From Cellvibrio sp. PSBB023 (GTDB taxonomy: Bacteria; Pseudomonadota; Gammaproteobacteria; Pseudomonadales; Cellvibrionaceae), in NCBI RefSeq assembly GCF_002007605.1, contig NZ_CP019799.1:744001-808000 (forward strand): a stretch of 64,000 nt of DNA. Direction: 5' to 3'. The notes beneath the pieces are model-generated. The model saw only the letters and a program-made list of their open reading frames with translations. It made no database searches and was not told the origin of the DNA. Numbering within the stretch: position 1 is the first letter of the stretch; the number at the start of each line of letters is the position of its first letter. A program made the translations under genes and the position numbers. Below, one piece after another: positions 19,513 through 29,632 of the stretch.

Positions 19513-20295
19513 ATGCAAAAGAATAAACTACATAAATTGCTACAACTGTTGCTAGTCGGTATAGCGAGCGTGGTACTGCTTGCTGGTTGTGTATCTGATG
19601 GCAAGGGAAAACCCAATCGCCCTGTTGATAAAGTTAAGTCTCTGGAGTTACACATTAAGCTGGCGCAAGGTTACATCGACAGGGGAAATCGTGAGTCTGC
19701 ACGGCATCATCTGCGTAAAGCGGCAGAGATAGATCGTAATTCGGCAGACGCTACCGAAACCATGGCGCGCCTCTACCAATTAGAGGGTGAGCCCGCACTG
19801 GCAGAAGAGTCGTTCAAAAAAGCGATTAAAGCCAAAAAGAATTTTACCTTGGCGCGCAACAACTACGGTGTCTTTTTGTTTGGTGCCAAACGCTATGAAG
19901 AGGCATTGGAACAATTTGAATTGGCTGCGGAAGATCTGGATTACACTGGTCGCGCATCTACTTTGGTAAATGTGGGAAGAACGGCGTTGTTGCTCGGCAA
20001 AAACGAACGTGCCAAAGCTGCACTTGAACATGCTGCTGTACTTGATCGCAGTTTGGGCGATGCACAGATTGAGTTGGCCGATATCAATTTTCAAAATCAG
20101 GAGTACGCCGCTGCTAAGCAGCATCTTGATCGCTATCAAGCGCTGGGGCAGGTTACACCGCGTTCACTCTTGTTAGGTATCCGTTTGGAACGTATTTTTG
20201 GCAACAAGGATAAAGAGGCCAGTTATCTTTTAATGTTAAAAAATCGTTTCCCTTATTCAAAAGAATATCTTGAATATAAACAGACGATGATGTGA
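19513..20295 (+). CDS. pilF: Type IV pilus biogenesis lipoprotein PilF/PilW (TPR)
   Basis: A 260-residue lipoprotein from ATG 19513; a GTG at 19507 is the alternative. The signal peptide ends in the lipobox LLAGC, which places it at the outer membrane. The mature part is made of tetratricopeptide repeats (for example GYIDRGNRESARHHLRKAAE, and AEESFKKAIKAKKNFTLARN). PilF is the pilotin that helps the PilQ secretin assemble. Its place between rlmN and rodZ is conserved in Pseudomonas and relatives. Confidence 0.9.
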   Translation: MQKNKLHKLLQLLLVGIASVVLLAGCVSDGKGKPNRPVDKVKSLELHIKLAQGYIDRGNRESARHHLRKAAEIDRNSADATETMARLYQLEGEPALAEESFKKAIKAKKNFTLARNNYGVFLFGAKRYEEALEQFELAAEDLDYTGRASTLVNVGRTALLLGKNERAKAALEHAAVLDRSLGDAQIELADINFQNQEYAAAKQHLDRYQALGQVTPRSLLLGIRLERIFGNKDKEASYLLMLKNRFPYSKEYLEYKQTMM

Positions 20296-20323
20296 GGCGA
20301 TTCGCGATTGTTGTAGGCAAAAA

Positions 20324-21250
20324 ATGACTTCTGAAGACGAGAAAAAATCCACAGACGATAGTAGATCCAGAGACCTTTCGCCCGGAAAGCTTCTGGTGTG
20401 GGCGCGTGAGCGATCCAACCTGACGCAAGATCAGGTGGCCAAAGAACTCTACATGACGCTCACTAAAGTCAGGGCATTAGAGTCTGATGACTATCGTCAT
20501 ATGGGCGCCGATACTTTTGTACGTGGTTACCTTCGCGCTTATGCCAATCTGGTTCATCTTGATGTTGCCCAAGTGTTGGTAGCCTATGATCGGCACCTGC
20601 AAAAATTAGGTTTGCTCGAAGCTCCCGTACCGCGTCGTACAGAATCTGCCAATAAACCTATTTGGCAGTTCGTGTTATTTATCGTGGTTGCTCTGGTTGT
20701 GCTGTGGTTAATTTCAATCTGGTTCTTTGATAATCGCCAGTCCCCCGTGATTGATCGCCCCGCCAATGTCACGCCGCAATTGGAGATTGGTCATGTCGCA
20801 TTAAGTTCGACAGCCAGTTCGGTACTGCTTGTTGCGGATAGGATCCCGGCTGTTGAATCTACGGCATCCTCTACTGATAGTGTGTCCGCTACAACCTCGA
20901 GCGATGCGGTGCAATCCACTACACAATCCGTTAGTAGTGTCGCGGCATCTGTTGAGTCTTCCAGTCAGGCATCGGTGGCTGTTGTTCCGGTGGTCGCGAA
21001 TACAACTGGATTGGCGGTGCTTGCGTTAAGTTTCACTGCGGAGTGTTGGTTGGAAGTGAGCGATGCACGCGGTGATGTGCTCGCGGCAGATTTGCAAGCA
21101 ACAGGTAGTCGTTTGCAATTGCAAGGTGAGGCACCATTTGATGTGAAACTTGGTAATGCTCATGCGGCACGTATTGAACTTAATGGTGAGTCAATTGCGA
21201 TAGCGCCATTGCCAACCACAAATGTATTGTCGTTAAAAGTGGGTCAGTAA
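20324..21250 (+). CDS. rodZ: Cell-shape protein RodZ
   Basis: A 308-residue bitopic membrane protein. The cytoplasmic N-terminal helix-turn-helix (about residues 22-95, LTQDQVAKELYMTLTKVRAL) binds MreB in RodZ proteins. One transmembrane helix lies near residues 106-125. The periplasmic part has a Ser/Thr/Val-rich linker and a DUF4115 beta-domain (ECWLEVSDARGDVLAADL). RodZ links MreB filaments to the wall-elongation machinery. The order pilF-rodZ-ispG is the conserved one. Confidence 0.92.
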   Translation: MTSEDEKKSTDDSRSRDLSPGKLLVWARERSNLTQDQVAKELYMTLTKVRALESDDYRHMGADTFVRGYLRAYANLVHLDVAQVLVAYDRHLQKLGLLEAPVPRRTESANKPIWQFVLFIVVALVVLWLISIWFFDNRQSPVIDRPANVTPQLEIGHVALSSTASSVLLVADRIPAVESTASSTDSVSATTSSDAVQSTTQSVSSVAASVESSSQASVAVVPVVANTTGLAVLALSFTAECWLEVSDARGDVLAADLQATGSRLQLQGEAPFDVKLGNAHAARIELNGESIAIAPLPTTNVLSLKVGQ

Positions 21251-21289
21251 ACGAGTTGCTCTGCTCGTAAAAACGAATCGGGAAATGTT

Positions 21290-22414
21290 ATGCACTGCGA
21301 GTCTCCTATAAAACGTCGTAAGTCGCGTCAAATAATGGTCGGAAATGTAGCGGTTGGCGGTGATGCACCTATATCTGTGCAGAGCATGACCAATACAGAG
21401 ACAACAGATGTTGCGGCAACGGTTGAACAAATCCGCCGAATCCAGGCTGCCGGTGCTGATATAGTCCGTGTCTCGGTGCCTAGTATGGAGGCCGCTGAAG
21501 CCTTTGGTGCCATTCGGAAACAAGTCAATATTCCCTTGGTCGCGGATATTCATTTTGATTATCGTATTGCGTTGCGTGTGGCAGATTTGGGTGTGGATTG
21601 CCTGCGCATTAACCCCGGCAATATTGGTCGTGAAAAGCGTATCAAAGCCGTTGTTGATAAAGCGCGCGATTTAAATATTCCCATTCGAATTGGTGTGAAT
21701 GCCGGCTCGCTTGAAAAAGACTTGCAGAAAAAATACGGTGAGCCAACGCCCGATGCCCTGGTTGAATCTGCGTTGCGTCATGTAGAAATTTTGGATCAAT
21801 TAAATTTTTACAACTTCAAAGTCAGTGTAAAAGCCTCTGATGTATTTATGGCTGTTGCTGCTTATCGCAAGCTTGCCACGCTGATTGATCAACCGTTGCA
21901 TTTAGGTATCACTGAAGCGGGCGGTTTACGTTCTGGCACAGTGAAATCTGCAATTGGTTTGGGCGCTCTGTTAATGGACGGCATAGGCGATACTATTCGC
22001 GTATCCCTGGCAGCAGATCCGGTAGAAGAAATCAAAGTGGGTTGGGATATGCTGCGCAGCTTAAAAATTCGCAGCAAGGGCGTTAATTTTATTGCCTGCC
22101 CAAGTTGTTCTCGTCAGAACTTTGATGTGATCAAAACGATGAATGATTTGGAGCAGCGAGTAGAAGATATTACCGTTCCTTTGGATGTAGCGGTTATCGG
22201 CTGCGTGGTGAATGGCCCGGGTGAAGCAAAAGAGGCTGACTTGGGATTGGCTGGCGGAACACCCAGCAACCTGATTTATATTGATGGCGAACCAAATCAG
22301 AAGTTAACCAACGAAAACCTGGTTGATAATCTGGAGCGCCTCATTCGTGCCAAGGCGGCACAGAAGCAGGCAAAAATGGATGCTGATGCAAAAAATATTA
22401 TCGCAAAAGCCTGA
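21290..22414 (+). CDS. ispG: (E)-4-hydroxy-3-methylbut-2-enyl-diphosphate synthase IspG
   Basis: A 374-residue [4Fe-4S] enzyme of the MEP isoprenoid pathway that converts MEcPP to HMBPP. The cluster cysteines are Cys270, Cys273 ([10 protein letters not shown]) and Cys305 (GCVVNGPGE), at the same numbers as in E. coli. The TIM-barrel half starts [20 protein letters not shown]. It is another client of the Fe-S assembly system encoded upstream. It begins 39 bases after rodZ. Confidence 0.97.
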   Translation: MHCESPIKRRKSRQIMVGNVAVGGDAPISVQSMTNTETTDVAATVEQIRRIQAAGADIVRVSVPSMEAAEAFGAIRKQVNIPLVADIHFDYRIALRVADLGVDCLRINPGNIGREKRIKAVVDKARDLNIPIRIGVNAGSLEKDLQKKYGEPTPDALVESALRHVEILDQLNFYNFKVSVKASDVFMAVAAYRKLATLIDQPLHLGITEAGGLRSGTVKSAIGLGALLMDGIGDTIRVSLAADPVEEIKVGWDMLRSLKIRSKGVNFIACPSCSRQNFDVIKTMNDLEQRVEDITVPLDVAVIGCVVNGPGEAKEADLGLAGGTPSNLIYIDGEPNQKLTNENLVDNLERLIRAKAAQKQAKMDADAKNIIAKA

Positions 22415-22444
22415 TGCTTTTGTATTGACAGATAAGGTTTTAAA

Positions 22445-23716
22445 TTGAAAAAAATACAAGCAATTCGCGGCATGAATGATCTGCTTCCGGCAGACTCACC
22501 GCTGTGGCAATACGTGGAATCGGTGGTTACCGATATCCTCGCGCGTTATGCCTATCAGGAAATTCGTTTTCCGATTGTGGAATCTACTGAGTTATTCAAG
22601 CGTTCAATCGGTGAAGTTACTGATATCGTTGAAAAAGAAATGTACACATTTGATGATCGCAATGGTGACAGTTTGACCTTGCGTCCGGAAGGTACTGCCT
22701 GTTGTGTTCGCGCCTGTGAAGAAAATGGTTTGCTTTATAATCAAACACAGCGTTTGTGGTACATGGGCCCCATGTTTCGTCACGAGCGTCCGCAAAAAGG
22801 GCGCTATCGCCAATTCCACCAGATTGGTGTTGAAACCTTCGGTATTCAGGGGCCAGATATTGATGCGGAAGTGCTGGTGTTGAGTGCACGTATTCTGCGT
22901 GAGCTGGGTGTGGCAGAGCATGTCCGCTTGCAAATTAACTCCTTGGGAAGCACTGAGGCACGCGCTGCGTATAAACAAGCACTGGTAAACTATCTGAGCC
23001 AGCTGAAAGATCAGCTTGATGAAGACAGTAAGCGTCGTCTGGAGTCAAATCCACTGCGAATTCTCGACTCAAAAGATGCAAATACCCAAACACTATTAAA
23101 TGCAGCGCCGGTGCTTTTGGATTACTTGGATGATGCCTCTCGTGAGCATTTTGAGGAATTGAAAACACTGCTTGATGCAGCGGGTATTCGCTATGAAGTC
23201 AATCCACGCTTGGTGCGTGGACTCGATTATTATGGTAAAACGGCGTTCGAGTGGGTGACTGACAAATTGGGGTCACAAAGCACAGTCTGTGCCGGTGGTC
23301 GCTACGATGGCCTTGTTGAGCAATTAGGCGGTAAATCTACACCTGCTGTTGGTTTTGGTATTGGCCTTGAGCGATTGGTGTTATTGCTGCAAGCTGCAGA
23401 GGTTGTGCCTGAGGGCTTGGATCAACAGGCTGACATCTACTTGGCTGCCGTTGGTAATGTGCAGTCAGCTGCGATGAAATTGGCAGAACGTATCCGCGAC
23501 GAGATCCCCTTTGTTCGTTTATTGGTCAATTGTGGGGGCGGTAATTTTAAAAGCCAATTAAAGCGAGCCGATAAAAGTGGTGCTGAAATCGCATTGATTT
23601 TAGGGGAAGATGAAGCTCATGCTGGCAAGGTTAGTATTAAGTTCCTGCGGGATGAGATTGAGCAGCAAACCCTGCCATTTGATGAAGCAATTGCTTATTT
23701 GCAGTCGCTTGAGTAA
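22445..23716 (+). CDS. hisS: Histidyl-tRNA synthetase
   Basis: A 423-residue class II aminoacyl-tRNA synthetase. It starts at TTG 22445 ([15 protein letters not shown]), with AAGG upstream; TTG is an uncommon start but no ATG precedes the conserved AIRGMNDL. Motif 2 is seen in [20 protein letters not shown], the histidine-specific signatures in [16 protein letters not shown] and AGGRYDGL, and motif 3 in [13 protein letters not shown]. The C-terminal anticodon-binding domain is complete. The slow TTG start may help hold down synthetase expression. Confidence 0.97.
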   Translation: MKKIQAIRGMNDLLPADSPLWQYVESVVTDILARYAYQEIRFPIVESTELFKRSIGEVTDIVEKEMYTFDDRNGDSLTLRPEGTACCVRACEENGLLYNQTQRLWYMGPMFRHERPQKGRYRQFHQIGVETFGIQGPDIDAEVLVLSARILRELGVAEHVRLQINSLGSTEARAAYKQALVNYLSQLKDQLDEDSKRRLESNPLRILDSKDANTQTLLNAAPVLLDYLDDASREHFEELKTLLDAAGIRYEVNPRLVRGLDYYGKTAFEWVTDKLGSQSTVCAGGRYDGLVEQLGGKSTPAVGFGIGLERLVLLLQAAEVVPEGLDQQADIYLAAVGNVQSAAMKLAERIRDEIPFVRLLVNCGGGNFKSQLKRADKSGAEIALILGEDEAHAGKVSIKFLRDEIEQQTLPFDEAIAYLQSLE

Positions 23717-23779
23717 AAAAATAACGGTTTTAATCATTAATATTTCCTGCGCTTTGCGCAAGTCCTACAGGAGTCAATT

Positions 23780-24475
23780 GTGAGCGTACATCTTTCAGAA
23801 GAAGAACAATTAGAGGTATTAAAGCGCTGGTGGAAAGACTACGGCAAAACAGTAGTTATTGCTGTTCTGGTGGCGGTGGCTGGCTATTTTGGTTTCACCA
23901 CTTGGCAGGATCAAAAACGCCAGAAGGCTGAAAATGCATCAGCAACTTATGAACAGCTGTTGAAATTGGTCAATGTTGAGCCAGGAAAGGCAATCTCTGA
24001 TGCGGACAAAGCAACAGTGACTCATTTGGCTGATCAATTAAAGGATGCGAATAGCAAAAGTATGTACGCCCATAGTGCTGCTTTTTTTCTTGCCAAGCTG
24101 GCTGTTGAAGATAACAAGTTAGATGATGCAGTGAGTGAACTTAAATGGGTTTTGTCTGCCAAACCGGATGCTGCAACCGAGCAGTTGGCGCGTTTGCGCT
24201 TAGCGCGTGTGTTAACTGCCCAGAAGGCATATGACGAAGCCTTGGCACAGCTGAGCCCAGAGCCTGCGGCAGCATTTGTTGCTGATTATGCCGAAGCGCG
24301 CGGGGATATTCTTAAATTACAAGGTGACTTGGACGCGGCTAGAACCTCATTTGAAAAAGCTCTGAACTCAATCGATCCGCAACAACAAGAACGTTACATG
24401 TTATTGCAAATGAAAGTTGATGATTTGAAAGTAAATGACTCTGTGCCGACAGCCCCTGTTGCTGAGGAGAAGTAA
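23780..24475 (+). CDS. yfgM: YfgM-family membrane-anchored TPR protein
   Basis: A 231-residue protein with a short cytoplasmic N terminus, one transmembrane helix (VVIAVLVAVAGYFGFTTW) and a periplasmic TPR-like region. It starts at GTG 23780 after CAGGAG. In E. coli YfgM associates with PpiD at the Sec translocon and passes clients to periplasmic chaperones. bamB begins on the base after its stop, so the two are coupled; both handle proteins destined for the envelope. Confidence 0.9.
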   Translation: MSVHLSEEEQLEVLKRWWKDYGKTVVIAVLVAVAGYFGFTTWQDQKRQKAENASATYEQLLKLVNVEPGKAISDADKATVTHLADQLKDANSKSMYAHSAAFFLAKLAVEDNKLDDAVSELKWVLSAKPDAATEQLARLRLARVLTAQKAYDEALAQLSPEPAAAFVADYAEARGDILKLQGDLDAARTSFEKALNSIDPQQQERYMLLQMKVDDLKVNDSVPTAPVAEEK

Positions 24476-25702
24476 ATGACGCAAGTCTCTGTGAGGCACT
24501 TTAGCTGGTTGATTTTGCTTTGTGCGTTCGCTGTTTCCGGTTGTTCCTGGTTTAGTAAAAAAACAGGGAATGAACCTATGGAATTGGTCGACTTTAAAGA
24601 AACCGTCGATCTTGACCGGGTGTGGAAGCGTGGTATTGGCGAGGGCCAGAATAAAGGCTTTAGTAGTCTCACGCCCGCATTGGATGGCGAGATGATCTAT
24701 GCGGTTGATTACGAAGGGTTAGTGGTTGCAGTAAATACTACCTCGGGCAAAAAACTGTGGTCTCACAAAGTTAATAAGCCTGAGCAAAGTGTTTGGGGCT
24801 GGTTCAAAAGTTTCTTTGTGAGTACTGACCCCAATTACCAGATTATTGGTGGCATTGCGGCTGAGAATGGATTGCTTCTGGTTGCAACTTACGCCGGTGA
24901 GGTCATGGCTTTATCAAAAGATAATGGCGATGAACTGTGGCGTAAACAATTGCCGGGTGAGATTATCTCTGCACCGCGTACAAACGGCAGTGTGGTTGCT
25001 GCCCAGTCAGTCAATGGCAAGCTTTATGCGTTGGATGCCAAAACGGGCGATCAATTGTGGTTTTATGACAATCAGCCACCGGTATTAACCCTGCGCGGCA
25101 CACCATCGCCCATTGTTACCGATACAGCAGTTTATACCGGCTTTTCCAATGGCCGCATGATGGCATTTAACCCTAATAATGGTTTGATTCTGTGGGAACA
25201 GCGTATTGCATCGCCTAAAGGGCGTTCTGAATTGGAGCGTATGGTTGATATCCATGCGAGTCCTATTCTTCGCGACGGTGTTATCTATGTGGGTACATAC
25301 CAAGGCAGAATAAGTGCTGTAGCGCGTGGTACGGGTAGCCCATTGTGGGGTATTGATGGGTCGACCAGTGAGAATCTGGCTGTTTCTGCTGACAAGGTGT
25401 TTGTGGCCCACTCTGACGGCAAGGTTGCTGCCTACAGTGTTGCCACTGGCGAGCAACTGTGGGTTAACGATCAGATGTTGCGTCGCAATCTGAATGGCCC
25501 ACAAGTATTTGGCGATTATGTGGCAGTAGTAGATTTTAAAGGCTACATGCATGTGCTGAATCAAAGTGATGGTCAGTTTGCCGCACGTACCCGTGTTGAT
25601 AGAAAAGGTGCCCGCGCGCCCATGCAAACCGATGGGGATACGCTGTACGTTTTCACCAATCGTGGCAAGTTAATCGCTTTCCGTGCTGAAAAAGACGAAT
25701 AG
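24476..25702 (+). CDS. bamB: Outer-membrane protein assembly lipoprotein BamB
   Basis: A 408-residue lipoprotein with lipobox VSGC after a short signal peptide. The mature protein is an eight-bladed PQQ-type beta-propeller, seen as repeated units such as GKLYALDAKTGDQLWFYD and VAAYSVATGEQLWVND. It is a subunit of the BAM complex that inserts beta-barrel proteins into the outer membrane. It ends the co-transcribed run from yfgM and is followed by a strong terminator. Confidence 0.95.
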   Translation: MTQVSVRHFSWLILLCAFAVSGCSWFSKKTGNEPMELVDFKETVDLDRVWKRGIGEGQNKGFSSLTPALDGEMIYAVDYEGLVVAVNTTSGKKLWSHKVNKPEQSVWGWFKSFFVSTDPNYQIIGGIAAENGLLLVATYAGEVMALSKDNGDELWRKQLPGEIISAPRTNGSVVAAQSVNGKLYALDAKTGDQLWFYDNQPPVLTLRGTPSPIVTDTAVYTGFSNGRMMAFNPNNGLILWEQRIASPKGRSELERMVDIHASPILRDGVIYVGTYQGRISAVARGTGSPLWGIDGSTSENLAVSADKVFVAHSDGKVAAYSVATGEQLWVNDQMLRRNLNGPQVFGDYVAVVDFKGYMHVLNQSDGQFAARTRVDRKGARAPMQTDGDTLYVFTNRGKLIAFRAEKDE

Positions 25703-25728
25703 CGTTCAGTCTGTTTATTTACCACAAC

Positions 25729-25794
25729 AACCAGCCGCTGAATTTACCATTGGGTGATTAATGGTAAACTTCACAGCGGCTGGTTTTGTTTTTG
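25729..25794 (+). terminator. Terminator after bamB
   Basis: A long two-part stem: AACCAGCCGCTG (25729-25740) pairs with 25774-25785, and inside it TTTACCATT (25743-25751) pairs with 25760-25768, separated by a small internal loop. TTGTTTTT follows. der therefore needs its own promoter in the 80 bases downstream. Confidence 0.9.
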
Positions 25795-25875
25795 GCCGTA
25801 TTTATTCCTTGGCTCGGTTTATTGTTTGGCTATAGCCACCTTCATTCCTGATTTTTTATCTCAATTGATATTTTT

Positions 25876-27279
25876 ATGATTATCCCCGTAATAGCACTTG
25901 TTGGTCGCCCTAATGTGGGTAAATCCACGCTCTTCAATCGCTTGACCCAATCGCGTGATGCACTGGTTGCAGACTACCCCGGGTTAACCCGTGATCGTAA
26001 GTACGGCGAGGGTGTATTGGAGAATCGCCGTTTTATCGTTATCGATACCGGTGGTATCAGCGGTGAAGAGGAGGGTATCGACAGTATGATGGCGGGGCAG
26101 TCGCTGCTGGCAATACAAGAGGCGGACATTGTGCTCTTTATTGTGGATAGTCGAGCTGGACTTAACCCGGCGGATGAAATCATTGCCAAGCATCTGCGTG
26201 TTAACAACAAAAAAACCTATTTGGTTGCCAATAAAATTGACGGTACTGACCCGGATATCGCTCTGGCGCCCTTTTATGAGTTAGGGCTTGGGGAAGTACA
26301 TCCAACCACTGCAAGTCATGGTCGCGGTGTTAGATCCCTGATGGAAGAAGTGTTGGCGGATATTCCGGAGTTTCCTGAAGGCTATGAGCCGGATGATGCA
26401 ACCGGCATCAAGATCGCTATTGTTGGTCGCCCCAATGTAGGTAAATCCACCCTGGTAAACCGCCTGCTGGGTGAGGATCGTGTGGTTGTTTATGATCAGC
26501 CGGGCACAACCCGTGACAGCATTTATATCAATTACACCCGCTTTGATAAGCCTTATACCATTATCGATACGGCAGGTGTACGTCGACGTAAGAATATTGA
26601 TTTGATGGTGGAAAAGTTTTCTATCGTTAAAACCATGCAGGCGATTGCTGACGCAAACGTGGTGGTATTGGTGATGGATGCCAGCGAAGGAGTGGTAGAG
26701 CAGGATTTGCATCTGATGGGCACCACCATTGAAGCCGGGCGCGCGCTGGTAATCGCCTTGAATAAATGGGATGGGCTGGATGATGCGCATAAGCAATATG
26801 TAAAAAATGAAATCGAGCGCCGCTTACGTTTTGTAGATTTTGCGACTATTCACTTTATTTCAGCTTTGCATGGCACGGGTGTTGGCAACCTCTATAAATC
26901 CATCGAGCTGGCCTACCAGTCTGCTACGGATAAATTCAGTACCAATTACCTGACAAGAATTTTGCAAGATGCTGTGCGTGAGCACCAGCCGCCGATGATT
27001 CAAGGGCGTCGTATCAAACTGCGTTATGCTCACCCCGGCGGTCACAACCCACCTATTATTGTGATCCACGGTAACCAAACGAATGACGTTCCCAGTCACT
27101 ACACCAAGTATCTGGAAAAGACATTTCGTCGTGTCCTCGACCTGCATGGCACACCAATCAAAATAGAGTTCCGTAATAATGAAAATCCTTATTCGGAGCG
27201 CAAAGGCAAATTGACCCAGCGTCAGTTGGTTGAAATGCGCCGGAAGGCAGAGCGTGAGAAAAACCGTAAGCCAAAATAG
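25876..27279 (+). CDS. der: Ribosome-assembly GTPase Der (EngA)
   Basis: A 467-residue tandem GTPase needed for 50S ribosome assembly. Two G1 motifs GRPNVGKST are present (residues 10-18 and again near 183), each with its switch DTGG or DTAG motif and NKID/NKWD specificity motif. The C-terminal KH-like domain ([16 protein letters not shown]) and a basic tail complete the fold. It lies after the bamB terminator, at its usual place. Confidence 0.97.
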   Translation: MIIPVIALVGRPNVGKSTLFNRLTQSRDALVADYPGLTRDRKYGEGVLENRRFIVIDTGGISGEEEGIDSMMAGQSLLAIQEADIVLFIVDSRAGLNPADEIIAKHLRVNNKKTYLVANKIDGTDPDIALAPFYELGLGEVHPTTASHGRGVRSLMEEVLADIPEFPEGYEPDDATGIKIAIVGRPNVGKSTLVNRLLGEDRVVVYDQPGTTRDSIYINYTRFDKPYTIIDTAGVRRRKNIDLMVEKFSIVKTMQAIADANVVVLVMDASEGVVEQDLHLMGTTIEAGRALVIALNKWDGLDDAHKQYVKNEIERRLRFVDFATIHFISALHGTGVGNLYKSIELAYQSATDKFSTNYLTRILQDAVREHQPPMIQGRRIKLRYAHPGGHNPPIIVIHGNQTNDVPSHYTKYLEKTFRRVLDLHGTPIKIEFRNNENPYSERKGKLTQRQLVEMRRKAEREKNRKPK

Positions 27280-27399
27280 GTGCGCCGAAATGGCGCATCC
27301 TTCAGCCTTATTGCGGTTGTTTGATGTGCCAGTAGGCGAGCGTTAAAAGATGTGGTTGCAGAGCCAACTACGGCTTGCAACAGGCGTAGTGAAGGAGTA

Positions 27400-27498
27400 G
27401 TGTTACGCGCTTTATTGATCGCCGCCGCGGTCTACCTGAACTCCAATGCCCGAGCAGAAGATGACACCCGCAAGCCGCAAGCTGCTTATCATCGATGA
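27400..27498 (+). CDS. Possible leader mini-ORF overlapping the PP2C regulator start
   Basis: A 32-codon frame starts at GTG 27400, four bases after a strong ribosome binding site GAAGGAG (27391-27397). It encodes a hydrophobic, signal-peptide-like stretch (MLRALLIAAAVYLNSNARA) and a short polar tail and stops at TGA 27496-27498, inside the next gene in another frame. The PP2C gene itself has no good ribosome binding site. It may be a leader that couples translation, or chance. A hairpin (27355-27381) lies just upstream. Confidence 0.3.
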   Translation: MLRALLIAAAVYLNSNARAEDDTRKPQAAYHR

Positions 27499-28657
27499 CG
27501 ATGCCCTTGTCCGCCAAAGCCTTGTGACCTATCTCTCCGATAGTGGTTATTCTGTGCAGTTTGCTACAGATACCCATTCTGCCCTGACAATCCTGCAATC
27601 CGACTCTACCAAGCCAGACCTTATTATCACCGACCTGCGTATGCCCAATGGCGACGGTTTGCAGCTTCTGCACGCCTTGCATGATCAATTCCCGGAGTTA
27701 CCTGTAATTGTGGTCTCTGGGGCAGGGGTGATGAATGATGTGGTCACGGCATTACGTTTGGGAGCCAGGGATTACCTGATTAAACCTCTGGTAGATCTGG
27801 AGGTTCTTGTTCATTCTATTGATAAGGTGCTGGATCGGCAGGATCTGGAAGCAGAAAACCTGCGTTACAGGGCGCAATTGGAAGAGGCTAACCGCGAGCT
27901 GAAAGAAAATTTGCGGGTTTTGGAGCGGGATCAAATCGCTGGCCGCCGGGTTCAGCGACGCTTGATGCCCTCGGGCCTTGCCACAGAAGAGGGCTACCAA
28001 GTTGCCCATACTATTGTTCCTTCCTTATTTCTCAGTGGCGACTTTGTTGATTACGCCCATATCAAAAAACGTTACCTGGCTTTCTACCTTGCGGATGTTT
28101 CCGGTCATGGCGCATCGTCGGCATTTGTCACTATCTGGCTGAAGCACCTGGTGAGCCGGATGGTGCGTGAAGAGGGGCTGTTTGGTGATGAGCATTCCTT
28201 TGTGGATGGCGCAGACCAGATGCTTCGACAAATAAATCGCGAACTTCACGAAACGCGGCTCAGTCATCACCTGACCTTGTTTGTGGGTGTGATAGATACT
28301 GTGACGCACAAAATGCATTATGTGGTCGCAGGGCATTTACCTATGCCGATTCTGGTCACTGAATCTGGTGCAGAGTACCTCACCGGTTACGGCAAGCCTG
28401 CCGGTATTTTCAAAGATGTCAGTTGGCAATTATACGAGCGCGATTTGCCTGAAAAGTTTGCGTTGGTGTGTTTTTCGGATGGTGTTCTGGAAATGCTGCC
28501 TCAAAATGAATTGGCAGATAAAGAGGCGCATTTGTTGGCGCTGGTTGCCGCGAGTACTGGCACATTGGAGTCAGTCAGCGATAGTTTGGTGATAAAAGAG
28601 ATGCGCGATAATCCGGATGATATTGCCGTCTTGTCGATTTCCAGGGGTGTGAGTTGA
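27446..28657 (+). CDS. Response regulator with PP2C/SpoIIE phosphatase output
   Basis: A 403-residue protein. The N-terminal receiver (about residues 12-130) has acidic residues IDDD and phospho-acceptor Asp63 in IITDLRMPNGDG; a coiled-coil linker follows; the C-terminal SpoIIE-type PP2C phosphatase has FYLADVSGHGASSAF and a DDIAVLSI end. Such proteins dephosphorylate a STAS anti-sigma antagonist, and a STAS gene follows with a one-base overlap. The pair resembles HsbR/HsbA of Pseudomonas, but the C-terminal serine-kinase domain of HsbR is absent. The start is uncertain: ATG 27446 or ATG 27461, both weakly preceded. Confidence 0.88.
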   Translation: MPEQKMTPASRKLLIIDDDALVRQSLVTYLSDSGYSVQFATDTHSALTILQSDSTKPDLIITDLRMPNGDGLQLLHALHDQFPELPVIVVSGAGVMNDVVTALRLGARDYLIKPLVDLEVLVHSIDKVLDRQDLEAENLRYRAQLEEANRELKENLRVLERDQIAGRRVQRRLMPSGLATEEGYQVAHTIVPSLFLSGDFVDYAHIKKRYLAFYLADVSGHGASSAFVTIWLKHLVSRMVREEGLFGDEHSFVDGADQMLRQINRELHETRLSHHLTLFVGVIDTVTHKMHYVVAGHLPMPILVTESGAEYLTGYGKPAGIFKDVSWQLYERDLPEKFALVCFSDGVLEMLPQNELADKEAHLLALVAASTGTLESVSDSLVIKEMRDNPDDIAVLSISRGVS

Positions 28658-29139
28658 TGAAACCCGGTCAGATTCTGGTTGCTGATCACAACGGTGTTTA
28701 TGTGATTAAGATGTTGGGCGATGTGCGCCTGACATTGTGTATTTCATTTGATCAATTTATCGACGCGATGTTTAAAAGTGAAAACTTCACGTCAGTGTTG
28801 TTTGACCTGTCTGAAGCAGAAGCTATCGATAGCACAACCTTGGGTTTGATGGCAAAGATATCGATTTTAGGGCAGGAGCGTTGCGATATGGTGCCGGTTA
28901 TTCTTGCCAGCAACCCAAGCATCCAGCGCATTCTGCAAACCATGGGTTTTAGCGATATTTTCACTATTGTCGACAAGCTTGATGGCCCTGTACTGGATGC
29001 TCAGCCATTGCACTGCGTGAACTGCGATGAAAAAGTTGTCAAAGATAAAGTATTGGAAGCACACAAAATTTTGATGGGACTAAACGCAAGTAATGCAGAC
29101 ACTTTCCGCAATCTGGTGAACATGTTGGAAAATTGTTGA
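28657..29139 (+). CDS. STAS-domain anti-sigma factor antagonist (HsbA-like)
   Basis: From ATG 28657 (TGATG overlap with the preceding stop) it is 160 residues. The N-terminal half is a STAS domain; the phosphorylatable serine is Ser59 in EAIDSTTLGLMAKIS. The C-terminal part has a cysteine pair (HCVNCDEK) and a helical tail. Its phosphorylation state is probably set by the upstream PP2C protein and a kinase encoded elsewhere. In Pseudomonas HsbA binds the anti-sigma factor FlgM or a diguanylate cyclase to choose between swimming and biofilm; carrying that over here is inference. Confidence 0.85.
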   Translation: MKPGQILVADHNGVYVIKMLGDVRLTLCISFDQFIDAMFKSENFTSVLFDLSEAEAIDSTTLGLMAKISILGQERCDMVPVILASNPSIQRILQTMGFSDIFTIVDKLDGPVLDAQPLHCVNCDEKVVKDKVLEAHKILMGLNASNADTFRNLVNMLENC

Positions 29140-29170
29140 GCTGGTGTGCTATTGACAGTGAGCTTTGAGC

Positions 29171-29632
29171 TTAAATGAACCCGGCTTTTACCAAACTTTT
29201 AGCACGAATAAATTCGCTGTGCGGAACGTAAATTAAATCCGCCACTTTTCTAATCATATAGTCTTCGTATTTATCCAAATCCCCATCGGCGTACGCCATT
29301 TCCCACATAGCTTTTATCAAGCGAAACTTATCATCATGGGAGCACTGGCTATTCACAATTTGCGTAAATTGGTGAAGTGAGGTTGCATGGTTAGATTCAG
29401 TTTTGGCAAGGTCAACCAACTCACTAATTTCATTGGTTGTCAGTGAAAATTTTTGAGTGAGTAATTGATGGAGTTTGCTGGCTTCAATATCGGAGAAGTG
29501 ATGATCAGCCATTGCAATTTCGACCAGCAGCGCAGCAACAGCCAGTTGTTTCTGGTGATCGGTAAGGGCTGGGGAATCGCCACCTGCTACTTGCAGATGG
29601 CGTTCGATAAACCGCGAGAGTTTATTAAGCAC
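29171..29632 (-). CDS. TerB-like (tellurite resistance B) family protein
   Basis: A 153-residue, mostly helical acidic protein. It contains [20 protein letters not shown] and [20 protein letters not shown], the two acidic metal-binding-like repeats of TerB proteins. The start is GTG 29632 inside the end of the transaldolase gene (eight-base overlap), so the two are translated together. TerB-like proteins of this short type are widespread but without a defined role; no other ter genes are present, so tellurite resistance should not be assumed. Confidence 0.8.
   Translation of the reverse strand: MLNKLSRFIERHLQVAGGDSPALTDHQKQLAVAALLVEIAMADHHFSDIEASKLHQLLTQKFSLTTNEISELVDLAKTESNHATSLHQFTQIVNSQCSHDDKFRLIKAMWEMAYADGDLDKYEDYMIRKVADLIYVPHSEFIRAKSLVKAGFI

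Noticed and set aside
27281..27297. Terminator after der
   Set aside because: TGCGCC/GGCGCA forms a 6-bp hairpin but no U-run follows, so it is too weak to call.
29171..29632. Tellurite resistance island
   Set aside because: A single TerB-like gene is present, without terZ, terA, terC, terD or terE; the family is also found in unrelated settings.
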